Shown here: in pieces, positions 1 through 5,189 of the stretch
Position numbering within the stretch: the stretch's first letter is position 1
Layout: each line of letters starts with the position of its first letter
NCBI GenBank assembly: GCA_002432095.1
Contig: DJFQ01000019.1
Location: 1-5,189 of the forward strand
DNA length: 5,189 bases
DNA from: Marinagarivorans sp. UBA5868
Lineage (GTDB): Bacteria; Pseudomonadota; Gammaproteobacteria; Pseudomonadales; Cellvibrionaceae
Direction: 5' to 3'
Notes under the pieces: model-generated
The model's database searches: none
The model's input: only the letters and a program-made list of their open reading frames with translations
Told to the model about the DNA's origin: nothing
Translations under genes and position numbers: made by a program

Positions 1-732
1 GTATTAGGCGCGGGCCGCCAAGCCGCTGCACCATCGTCGGCGGTAGTGGGTGCCGGCAGCATCGTCCGTGAAAGTCCCAAGTTACCTGCGACGGAAAGTG
101 TCGCTACTCCCGCCGAGCAAACCTGGTGGCTACTGAACCAGGATCACGCGCTGGCGGAGCTGCTCGACGTGCTCGGCATCAATTACGACGGGGCGATCTA
201 TCCCTGTTGGGTGGTAAGTCAGCAGGGCTTCAAATGTGAAACGCAGAAGCTGAACACCTGGGATCAGTTCAGAAGTTTTAACCGCCCGGCGGTACTTACC
301 ATCACCACACCTGGTCGTCATACCGCCTATGTCACGCTGGTGGGCATCAAAGATAGCGACGCCTGGGTGCGCATGAAAGATGGATTGGTTCGAGTATCCC
401 TGGCGGAACTCGGCCGTCTCTGGACCGGCGAAATGGTGTTCGTCTGGCGACGTCCGGATAGTTTTAAAGAAGCGATTGGCATAGGTGCGAAAGGCCCACT
501 GGTGACATGGGTTGCCGAGCAGTTTGCGACTCTCGATCAGCAAAGTGCGCCGCTCACGCGTGAGCACTTCAATGCCCAGTTGCAGCAGCGGGTGAAGTTG
601 TTTCAGCGCGCTCATGATCTCAATGACGACGGTTACGTGGGCATGCAAACGCTGTTGAAGTTGAATGAAGCGCTGGGGGTGGAGAAATCCCTTAAGGACC
701 TGGAGCCAACACTGGTGACTGCCGGTGGCTAA
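1..732 (+). CDS. gspA: Type II secretion accessory protein GspA/ExeA, C-terminal part (5' end outside window)
   Basis: The frame is open from the first base, so this is the last 243 residues of a longer protein; the first ATG/GTG-type codon inside (position 46) is not the true start. In the ExeA family an N-terminal AAA+ ATPase and a membrane segment come before a periplasmic part; only the periplasmic part is visible here. Residues about 40-150 (counted from base 1) look like a C39-peptidase-like domain, including the GRHTAYVTLVGI stretch around His107. Residues about 185-225 match a PG_binding_1 repeat, with the pattern RVKLFQRAHDLNDDGYVGMQT followed by LLKLN. In this family the domain binds peptidoglycan and helps assemble the GspD secretin across the wall. 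A GspB-type gene follows 42 bp downstream, the usual partner, which supports the call. The C39-like domain has no Cys in the expected N-terminal helix (Trp residues occur there), so it is probably not a protease. The ATPase domain itself is not visible. Confidence 0.9.
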   Translation, partial: VLGAGRQAAAPSSAVVGAGSIVRESPKLPATESVATPAEQTWWLLNQDHALAELLDVLGINYDGAIYPCWVVSQQGFKCETQKLNTWDQFRSFNRPAVLTITTPGRHTAYVTLVGIKDSDAWVRMKDGLVRVSLAELGRLWTGEMVFVWRRPDSFKEAIGIGAKGPLVTWVAEQFATLDQQSAPLTREHFNAQLQQRVKLFQRAHDLNDDGYVGMQTLLKLNEALGVEKSLKDLEPTLVTAGG

Positions 733-759
733 TCGCGGAAGAACATTGATGGCTATGGT

Positions 760-765
760 GGAGAG
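760..765 (+). promoter_or_regulatory. Ribosome binding site of gspB
   Basis: GGAGAG lies 9 nt before the ATG at 775. It favours that ATG over the in-frame TTG at 769, which would be only 3 nt from the motif and would add two residues (Met-Phe) before the conserved MSLILDAL start. The 42-bp gap from gspA holds no recognisable promoter or terminator, so the two genes are probably co-transcribed. Confidence 0.65.
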
Positions 766-774
766 TGGTTGTTT

Positions 775-1668
775 ATGTCGCTGATTCTCGACGCGCTCAA
801 CAAGGCGGACCGCGAGCGCGAATACCGCGATGCGGTGCCGGATCTCAATACTGTGCATGGGGTGGTTCGCCCATCTCCACCGCGTCATCCGGTGTGGATG
901 ATTGGCGGCCTGGTGGCCGCGGTGCTCATGGTGGTGGTGTTGCTGGTGCTATTGTGGCTGCGCCAAACGGACGACCCCGCGCCAGTGGAACGGGCGACGC
1001 CTCAGGAACCGGCCGCAGTACCTGTTCAGGTGGCAATGCCGAAGCCCGAATCTTCGGTTCCGGAATCTTCAGTTAATGCCGCAAGCGCTACCGAGCAGTC
1101 GGTCGCCGCCGTAACCACACTTCCCGATGAAGAAGTGCGGGCACTTTATCAGCCGCAGCAGGACCTTCAGGTGGTACAGGTGGTCGAGCCGCAGATACAA
1201 CCGGCCTTGACGGAACCGACAATCATCACACCGACAGTACCGCGGCCGTCCACAGTAGACGCAGACTTGGCCCGCGCCCTATGGGAGGAGAGCCGTCAGG
1301 AAATGCAACAGGCGGTGCCCGAAGCATTATTGCGGCAGAACGCCGTCCCTGCCGAAACCAAACCGGCGGAGCAAGAACCTAAGCCATTGCCAGCGGATTT
1401 ACCCGTTGAGGAAACATTGGCTGGCCACTCAGGCATTCCGTTTCTTCATGAGCTGCCGGTCTCGGTGCAGAACACGATTCCTACGCTGATGTACGCCAAA
1501 CACGAGTACGAACAAGGTTTTGTCATCATCAATAAAGAAGAACTACAGGTGGGCAGTGCGGCGCAGGGCGGCGTTTTGCTGGAACGCATTCTCGCCGATG
1601 GTGTGTTGTTGTCCCTCAATGACACCGAATTCAAATTGTCGTCCCTGAGCAGTTGGGTGAATTACTAA
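775..1668 (+). CDS. gspB: Type II secretion accessory protein GspB (complete, 297 aa)
   Basis: GspB is the inner-membrane partner of GspA. In the Aeromonas ExeAB model the pair helps the secretin pass or insert through peptidoglycan. The N-terminus MSLILDALNKADRER is the family's signature cytoplasmic start. One hydrophobic segment follows at about residues 41-63 (WMIGGLVAAVLMVVVLLVLL). Then comes a long Pro/Glu/Val/Ala/Gln-rich periplasmic linker, about residues 65-220, which is low in complexity and probably disordered. The C-terminal domain, about 222-297, matches the T2SSB pattern: LPVSVQNTIPTLMYAKHEY, then GFVIINKEELQVG, then ERILADGVLLSLNDTEFKL. The usual Arg before the FVIIN strand and the Gly after its Asn are replaced (GFVIINKE), a modest divergence. 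The ATG at 775 is chosen because of its Shine-Dalgarno spacing and the family signature. It follows gspA on the same strand and converges on waaA with 13 bp between stop codons. Confidence 0.9.
   Translation: MSLILDALNKADREREYRDAVPDLNTVHGVVRPSPPRHPVWMIGGLVAAVLMVVVLLVLLWLRQTDDPAPVERATPQEPAAVPVQVAMPKPESSVPESSVNAASATEQSVAAVTTLPDEEVRALYQPQQDLQVVQVVEPQIQPALTEPTIITPTVPRPSTVDADLARALWEESRQEMQQAVPEALLRQNAVPAETKPAEQEPKPLPADLPVEETLAGHSGIPFLHELPVSVQNTIPTLMYAKHEYEQGFVIINKEELQVGSAAQGGVLLERILADGVLLSLNDTEFKLSSLSSWVNY
1045..1074 (+). repeat. 15-bp in-frame tandem repeat in the GspB linker
   Basis: Two adjacent 15-bp units, 1045-1059 and 1060-1074, both encode PESSV (GspB residues 91-95 and 96-100). They differ at two bases, both synonymous third positions (CCC/CCG and TCG/TCA). 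This looks like an old small duplication within the disordered periplasmic linker, where length changes are tolerated. The repeat itself is seen directly; the duplication history is inferred. Confidence 0.7.
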
Positions 1669-1681
1669 CTTGCGGTGATGA

Positions 1682-2953
1682 CTAAAGTTGCTGCGACGGT
1701 AGATAAGGTTGCACCACCTGCATCAAACGCTCCACCGCCCCCCGGTTTTGCTCAGCAAATGCGCGGGCCTTTTCTCCCACCGTCGCGCGTATTTGCGGGT
1801 GCTCCAACCACGTCATTAGTTGCGTCGCCAGAGTTACCTCGTCTACCACTGTAACCATGCCGCCCCCCAGCTCTAGACGTTTGCTGATGTCGGCGAAATT
1901 GAACGTGTGCGGACCGCAAATGATCGGCAGGCCCCAACAAGCCGGCTCGATCATGTTGTGACCCCCGCGCTCAATAAGACTGCCGCCGACGAAGGCGATA
2001 TCCGCACAGCCGTAAAGCAGCATCATTTCGCCCATGGTGTCACCGACGATTACCTGAGTTCCCTCAGGACACAAGCCGGTGCTGCGGCGGCAGGTGCTGA
2101 AGTGCGCACGGCTAAGCTCATAAACCTCATCAAACCGCTCGGGATGTCGTGGAACCAGAATCAACAACGCATTGGGCCAATGGCGAAGGACTTGGCTGAA
2201 AGCGTCCAGCAAGATAGCGTCCTCGCCATCGTGAGTACTGGCCGCGATTAGCACTGGTCTTTGGGCGCCATAACTCTGGCGCAGATCACGAGCGGCACTA
2301 CGCAGAGCGTCCGAGAGGGTAATATCGAATTTAACGCTACCGGTGACGATCAGTTTGTGAGGAGCGAGGCCCAGGTTCAGAAAGCGCTGGCCATCGTCGC
2401 TGTTCTGCACCGCCACGTGGTCAAGGCAACGAAGCAGTTCACGGGATGCTCCGGCGAAACGGCCGTAGCGCCTGGCGGAGCGTGCCGACATGCGCGCGTT
2501 GGCCAGCACCGTTGGAAGCTTCTGGCGGGCGCATTCGTGAAGCATATTCGGCCAGAGTTCGGTTTCCATAATGATGGCGAGCACGGGCCGGGTGCGGCGT
2601 AGAAAAGCGGCAACAGTCCAAGGCAAATCGTACGGCGCGTAGACGTGCAGCACCTGCGAGCCGAATGTGTTGGCGACGCGGGTGGAGCCGGTGGGTGTCA
2701 TGGTGGTGACCATAACTGCAACTTGTCCGGTGTCCAGCAGGCGGCGGATGACGGGAGTGGCGGCAACCACTTCACCTACCGAGACGGCATGAACCCACAC
2801 CACAGGGCGGGATTCCTGAGGTGCTGGGTAGATACCGAATCGCTCTGGCCAGCGAATCCGATAACCCGGCACCTTTTTGTCTTTCATCCACAGCCGATAA
2901 AACACCACCGGCAGGGCGATGATGAAAATCAGAGTGTAGAAAAAGCGCAGCAT
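1682..2953 (-). CDS. waaA: Kdo transferase WaaA (KdtA), complete, 423 aa
   Basis: This GT30 (GT-B fold) enzyme transfers 3-deoxy-D-manno-octulosonate from CMP-Kdo to lipid A precursor (lipid IVA) on the cytoplasmic face of the inner membrane. Residues about 3-22 form an N-terminal membrane anchor (FFYTLIFIIALPVVFYRLW). Conserved family motifs are all present: RWPERFG (34-40, the Glu37 region that holds the catalytic acid in studied homologues), SVGE (58-61), TTMTPTGS (83-90), METELWPN (129-136), GSVKFD (205-210), STHDGE (239-244), PRHPERF (268-274), GDTMGE (304-309), FVGGSL (321-326), GGHNMIEPA (330-338) and PHTFNF (348-353). The length is close to the roughly 425 residues of E. coli WaaA. 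An upstream in-frame start at 3079 would overlap msbA by 116 bp and add 42 residues with no family match, so the ATG at 2953 is used. This start lies 10 bp after the msbA stop and has no clear Shine-Dalgarno, which suggests translational coupling. Whether one or two Kdo units are added cannot be read from the sequence. Confidence 0.97.
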   Translation of the reverse strand: MLRFFYTLIFIIALPVVFYRLWMKDKKVPGYRIRWPERFGIYPAPQESRPVVWVHAVSVGEVVAATPVIRRLLDTGQVAVMVTTMTPTGSTRVANTFGSQVLHVYAPYDLPWTVAAFLRRTRPVLAIIMETELWPNMLHECARQKLPTVLANARMSARSARRYGRFAGASRELLRCLDHVAVQNSDDGQRFLNLGLAPHKLIVTGSVKFDITLSDALRSAARDLRQSYGAQRPVLIAASTHDGEDAILLDAFSQVLRHWPNALLILVPRHPERFDEVYELSRAHFSTCRRSTGLCPEGTQVIVGDTMGEMMLLYGCADIAFVGGSLIERGGHNMIEPACWGLPIICGPHTFNFADISKRLELGGGMVTVVDEVTLATQLMTWLEHPQIRATVGEKARAFAEQNRGAVERLMQVVQPYLPSQQL

Positions 2954-2963
2954 AAGATGCGGT

Positions 2964-4694
2964 TCAGCCCGGCGTCTCGTTGAACTGGGCGGCATAAAGG
3001 CTGGCGTAGTAACCGTTGCGTTCCAGCAGATCCGCGTGGCGGCCCACTTCCACAATGCGACCTTGGTCCATGGCGACAATCACGTCAGCACTTTCGATGG
3101 TGGATAACCGGTGAGCGATCACCAGTGTGGTGCGCCCCTGTTGCAAGGTCTCCAGGGCGCCCTGGATGGCTTTCTCCGATTCGTTGTCGAGGGCTGATGT
3201 CGCTTCGTCGAGCACCAGAATAGGCGCGTCTTTGTAGAGCGCCCGCGCCACCGCCAGGCGTTGGCGCTGACCGCCGGATAGCCGCGCACCTTGTTCGCCA
3301 ACGAGCGTCTCGAAACCTTCCGGCAATGCTTCGATAAATTCCAATGCGTTAGCGTGTTGAGCGGCTTCGCGCACACGCTCCATGTCCGGGTCATCGTCGC
3401 CGTAGGCGATATTGCGTGCGACGGTATCGTTGAATAGGATGGTCTGTTGATTCACCAAAGCGATTTGTTTGCGCAAACTGCTCAGTGTCACCGAGCGAGT
3501 ATCCTGTCCGTCGATCAGAATGGCCCCTTCCGCAGGATCGTAGAGGCGCAACAAGAGGTTCGTTACGGTGGTCTTGCCGCTGCCGGAGCGGCCAACAAGC
3601 GCGACGGTCTTGCCGGGTTCAATTGTGAGATTGATGCCGCGCAATGCCTGAGTGTCGGTGCCGTAGCGGAAGCTGACATCGCGCAGCTCAATGCGGCCCT
3701 GGGTCACTCGCAGCGGTTCCGTGCCGGTGTCCGGTTCCGGGGCCAGATCGATTACCGCGAAAATTGTCTCCGCGGCGGCTAACCCTTTCTGAATGATCTC
3801 GTTGACGGAACTTAACTGGCGCAGAGGTTTGGTGATCATCGCGGAGGCGGTCAGATAAGCGATAGCCGAGCCGACATTGTCGTCCCACAGCAGCAGCACC
3901 AGAAACAGGATCACCGCCAGGGCGATGGCAATCACGATATGAAACACCGGGCCCTGAAGGGCCGCCACCCGCTCGTACTTGGTGGCAAGCCGCGTGTTTT
4001 CATCGGTGGTCTGATCGAACCGCCGGATTTCGTATTTCTGGCCGACGAAGCTCCGCACCAAGCGGAAACCCTGCAAGGACTCATTGGCGATGTGGGTAAT
4101 ACTGCCCATGGTCACCTGCATGCGCCGGCTAATCCGTCGGAAATAACGGCTGGCAATACTCACCAACAGCGCGAGTATCGGTGCAGTCACTAAAAAACAT
4201 AGGGTGAGTTGCCAGTTGTGATAGAGCATCAAACCCAGCAGGGCGATGACGGTCAGGCCGTCGCGCAGAGCAATTTTCACCGCGTTGGTCACTGCTCCTG
4301 TGACCTGAGTGATGTTGTACACCAACAGTGAAACCAGCTCACCACTGTTGTGCTGGTCGTAATAGGTGGTCGGCAAGTAAACGAGTTTGGCGAACAACTC
4401 CTTGCGCAAATCGGCCACCACATTCACTCCCACTCGGGCGATAAAGAAGTTGCCGAGATAGCCGCCGATACCGTGCAGAATCCGCAGCACCACCACGGCG
4501 ATCGGCACCAGGTATATATATTGGGAATCGCGCTTCTCCAGACCGGAGATGAAATATTCCATCATCTGCGCCATCGCAGCTTCCATGGCAGAGAAAAGCA
4601 CAAAACCTACCAGGCTGATGGCGACAAACCAGCGGTAGCGGAAGGCGTAGGTCAGCAGGCGTTTATAGAGTTGCGCACTGTTGTATTCAGACAT
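2964..4694 (-). CDS. msbA: Lipid A export ABC transporter MsbA (complete, 576 aa)
   Basis: MsbA is a homodimeric inner-membrane ABC exporter that flips lipid A-core from the cytoplasmic to the periplasmic leaflet, powered by ATP. The N-terminal membrane domain shows about six hydrophobic segments, roughly residues 22-43, 58-80, 136-157, 161-182, 247-270 and 274-297. The nucleotide-binding domain (about 334-572) is intact: A-loop Tyr344 (FRYG), Walker A GRSGSGKTT (368-376), Q-loop Gln416 (ALVNQQ), signature LSGGQRQR (472-479), Walker B ILVLDE (492-497, with catalytic Glu497), D-loop SALD (500-503) and H-loop His528 (IAHRLS). The NBD closely follows the E. coli MsbA pattern, for example GKTVALVGRSGSGKTT and LFNDTVARNIAY. 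The length is near the usual 580. The neighbouring waaA supports MsbA rather than another type I exporter. The start at 4694 is the second copy of a tandemly repeated ATG segment; the first copy is out of frame. No good Shine-Dalgarno directly precedes it. Confidence 0.95.
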   Translation of the reverse strand: MSEYNSAQLYKRLLTYAFRYRWFVAISLVGFVLFSAMEAAMAQMMEYFISGLEKRDSQYIYLVPIAVVVLRILHGIGGYLGNFFIARVGVNVVADLRKELFAKLVYLPTTYYDQHNSGELVSLLVYNITQVTGAVTNAVKIALRDGLTVIALLGLMLYHNWQLTLCFLVTAPILALLVSIASRYFRRISRRMQVTMGSITHIANESLQGFRLVRSFVGQKYEIRRFDQTTDENTRLATKYERVAALQGPVFHIVIAIALAVILFLVLLLWDDNVGSAIAYLTASAMITKPLRQLSSVNEIIQKGLAAAETIFAVIDLAPEPDTGTEPLRVTQGRIELRDVSFRYGTDTQALRGINLTIEPGKTVALVGRSGSGKTTVTNLLLRLYDPAEGAILIDGQDTRSVTLSSLRKQIALVNQQTILFNDTVARNIAYGDDDPDMERVREAAQHANALEFIEALPEGFETLVGEQGARLSGGQRQRLAVARALYKDAPILVLDEATSALDNESEKAIQGALETLQQGRTTLVIAHRLSTIESADVIVAMDQGRIVEVGRHADLLERNGYYASLYAAQFNETPG

Positions 4695-4710
4695 TGTTGT
4701 ATTCAGACAT
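4679..4710 (-). repeat. Perfect 16-bp tandem duplication across the msbA start codon
   Basis: Positions 4679-4694 and 4695-4710 are identical 16-bp units. Read on the minus strand each is ATGTCTGAATACAACA, so the start codon and the first 16 bases of msbA are present twice, back to back. Because 16 is not a multiple of three, the outer ATG (4710) opens a different frame: it reads MSEYNNV and stops at TGA 4689-4687, inside msbA. Only the inner ATG (4694) reads into the transporter. The repeat is seen directly; replication slippage as its cause is inference. Confidence 0.95.
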
Positions 4711-4729
4711 GGCGGGAAGGATGTGACAT
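4703..4729 (-). other. Possible leader mini-ORF (8 codons) upstream of msbA
   Basis: The ATG at 4729-4727 opens an 8-residue frame, MSHPSRHV, that ends with TGA at 4705-4703, 8 nt before the msbA ATG at 4694. It is the only start in this leader with a good upstream purine motif (GAGGAG at 4746-4741, 11 nt away). It could load ribosomes that then reinitiate at msbA. The codons and positions are seen directly; translation is inferred, and such short frames also occur by chance. Confidence 0.25.
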
Positions 4730-4740
4730 GGAGGGTTGCG

Positions 4741-4746
4741 CTCCTC
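4741..4746 (-). promoter_or_regulatory. Shine-Dalgarno-like GAGGAG in the msbA leader
   Basis: On the minus strand GAGGAG is the best ribosome-binding match between the ilvE terminator and msbA. It lies 11 nt from the ATG at 4729, but 30 nt from the ATG at 4710 and 46 nt from the msbA ATG at 4694, too far to serve either of those directly. I see no -35/-10 pair of good quality in this leader, so the msbA promoter is not located. Confidence 0.4.
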
Positions 4747-4747
4747 G

Positions 4748-4760
4748 ATCTGGAACAGAT
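4748..4760. repeat. Short inverted repeat (5-3-5) in the msbA leader
   Basis: ATCTG, 3 nt, then CAGAT form a perfect 5-bp inverted repeat between the terminator U-tract and the GAGGAG motif. It could be a small operator or a chance palindrome. It matches no regulator consensus I can name and is not a LexA box. Confidence 0.3.
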
Positions 4761-4789
4761 AAAACAACGGGGATGGTGATCATCCCCGT
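4758..4789 (-). terminator. Rho-independent terminator of ilvE
   Basis: Read on the minus strand, a perfect 9-bp GC-rich stem ACGGGGATG / CATCCCCGT (4789-4781 and 4775-4767) closes a 5-nt loop. It is followed directly by the T-rich run TGTTTTAT. It begins 25 nt after the ilvE stop codon, the expected place. The orientation of the T-run shows it serves ilvE and not a plus-strand transcript. It separates ilvE from msbA transcription, so msbA probably has its own promoter or relies on read-through. Confidence 0.85.
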
Positions 4790-4814
4790 GTCCTGGCGTT
4801 AGCGTCGCGGCTCA

Positions 4815-5189
4815 TTATTTCACTGGAGTCAGCCATTCCAGATGCTGATCGAGTTTGCCTTTCACTGCATCGAAATACATGGCTTGCAGTCGCGTGGTGA
4901 TAGGGCCGCGCTGCCCGGCACCGATAACACGGCCATCCAACATACGGATAGGCAGAACTTCTGCAGCTGTACCGGTAAAGAAGGCTTCATCGGCGATGTA
5001 GACCTCGTCGCGGGTGATGCGTTTCTCGTGAACCTGATAGCCGCAATCCGCCGCCAGTTGGAAAATAGTCTTGCGGGTGATGCCGTCTAAACAAGAGGTC
5101 AACTCGGGGGTGTAGAGCACGCCGTCGCGCACGACGAAGATATTTTCGCCGCTGCCTTCGGCCACGTAGCCTTCGTTATCCAGCAACAG
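4815..5189 (-). CDS. ilvE: Branched-chain amino acid aminotransferase IlvE, C-terminal part (5' end outside window)
   Basis: IlvE is a PLP-dependent class IV (fold type IV) transaminase that makes valine, leucine and isoleucine from their 2-keto acids with glutamate as donor. The frame is open through the window end, so 124 C-terminal residues are visible out of roughly 305 in the family; the active-site lysine lies outside the window. Visible motifs, numbered from the window edge, are LDNEGYVAEGSGENIF (3-18, with the Glu11 position that contacts PLP in homologues), GITR (36-39), ADE (66-68) and TGTAAEV (72-78, part of the PLP phosphate site), then DGRVIGAGQRGPIT. This follows the same order as the E. 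coli IlvE C-terminus. D-amino acid aminotransferase and ADC lyase are related, but the GSGENIF and GTAAEV context with GQRGPIT fits IlvE better. It ends at TAA (4817-4815), just before a strong terminator. Confidence 0.93.
   Translation of the reverse strand: MLLDNEGYVAEGSGENIFVVRDGVLYTPELTSCLDGITRKTIFQLAADCGYQVHEKRITRDEVYIADEAFFTGTAAEVLPIRMLDGRVIGAGQRGPITTRLQAMYFDAVKGKLDQHLEWLTPVK

Noticed and set aside
769..774. TTG at 769 as the gspB start
   Set aside because: It is only 3 nt from the Shine-Dalgarno and adds Met-Phe before the conserved MSLILDAL start; the ATG at 775 fits better.
130..888. Long minus-strand open frame (252 codons) antisense to gspA and the gspB start
   Set aside because: It lies opposite two well-supported genes, its product is rich in His, Arg and Gln with no recognisable domain, and it has no convincing ribosome binding site. 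It is best explained by the codon bias of the real genes.
1667..1689. AACTT...AAGTT as a bidirectional terminator between gspB and waaA
   Set aside because: The stem is only 5 bp and AT-rich, the loop is 13 nt and there is no U-tract.
1907..2602. Two plus-strand open frames antisense to waaA
   Set aside because: They overlap conserved WaaA motifs on the other strand, and their products show no recognisable family pattern.
2954..3079. N-terminal extension of waaA by 42 residues
   Set aside because: The extension lies inside the msbA coding sequence and does not match the WaaA family, whose members begin at the membrane anchor (MLRFFYTL).
4350..4802. Plus-strand open frame (150 codons) antisense to the msbA N-terminus and the leader
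   Set aside because: It is the complement of a conserved membrane-protein region, its product is rich in His and Gln with no family pattern, and it runs through the terminator hairpin.

Overview
The window is an ordinary chromosomal segment from a Gram-negative bacterium, most likely a gammaproteobacterium. It combines lipopolysaccharide biogenesis genes (msbA, waaA) with type II secretion accessory genes (gspA, gspB). The WaaA and MsbA proteins resemble the E. coli proteins over their whole length, as recalled from memory. GC content is moderately high (estimated by eye at the mid to upper fifties percent). I cannot place the genus from the sequence alone; a marine or Cellvibrio/Alteromonas-like relative would fit but is a guess.

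Layout. On the plus strand, positions 1-732 hold the C-terminal part of gspA (exeA-type), cut by the window start, followed after 42 bp by a complete gspB (775-1668). On the minus strand, running towards gspB, lie a partial ilvE (4815-5189, cut by the window end), a Rho-independent terminator (4758-4789), a leader of about 70 bp, msbA (2964-4694) and waaA (1682-2953). The two convergent blocks meet with only 13 bp between the gspB and waaA stop codons, and I see no terminator there.

How the genes work together. MsbA flips lipid A-core across the inner membrane, and WaaA adds Kdo to the lipid A precursor on the cytoplasmic side of that membrane. They look like a two-gene operon with a 10-bp gap. 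GspA and GspB form the inner-membrane pair that helps the type II secretin reach the outer membrane through peptidoglycan. IlvE is a housekeeping branched-chain aminotransferase, separated from msbA by the terminator.

The most unusual local structure is at the 5' end of msbA. A perfect 16-bp tandem duplication covers the start codon and the next 13 bases, so there are two ATGs out of frame with each other. A short upstream ORF with its own GAGGAG Shine-Dalgarno-like sequence ends 8 nt before the msbA start. I found no mobile element, CRISPR array, tRNA, rRNA or convincing sign of an undescribed multi-gene system. No stretch longer than 300 bases lacks a gene.
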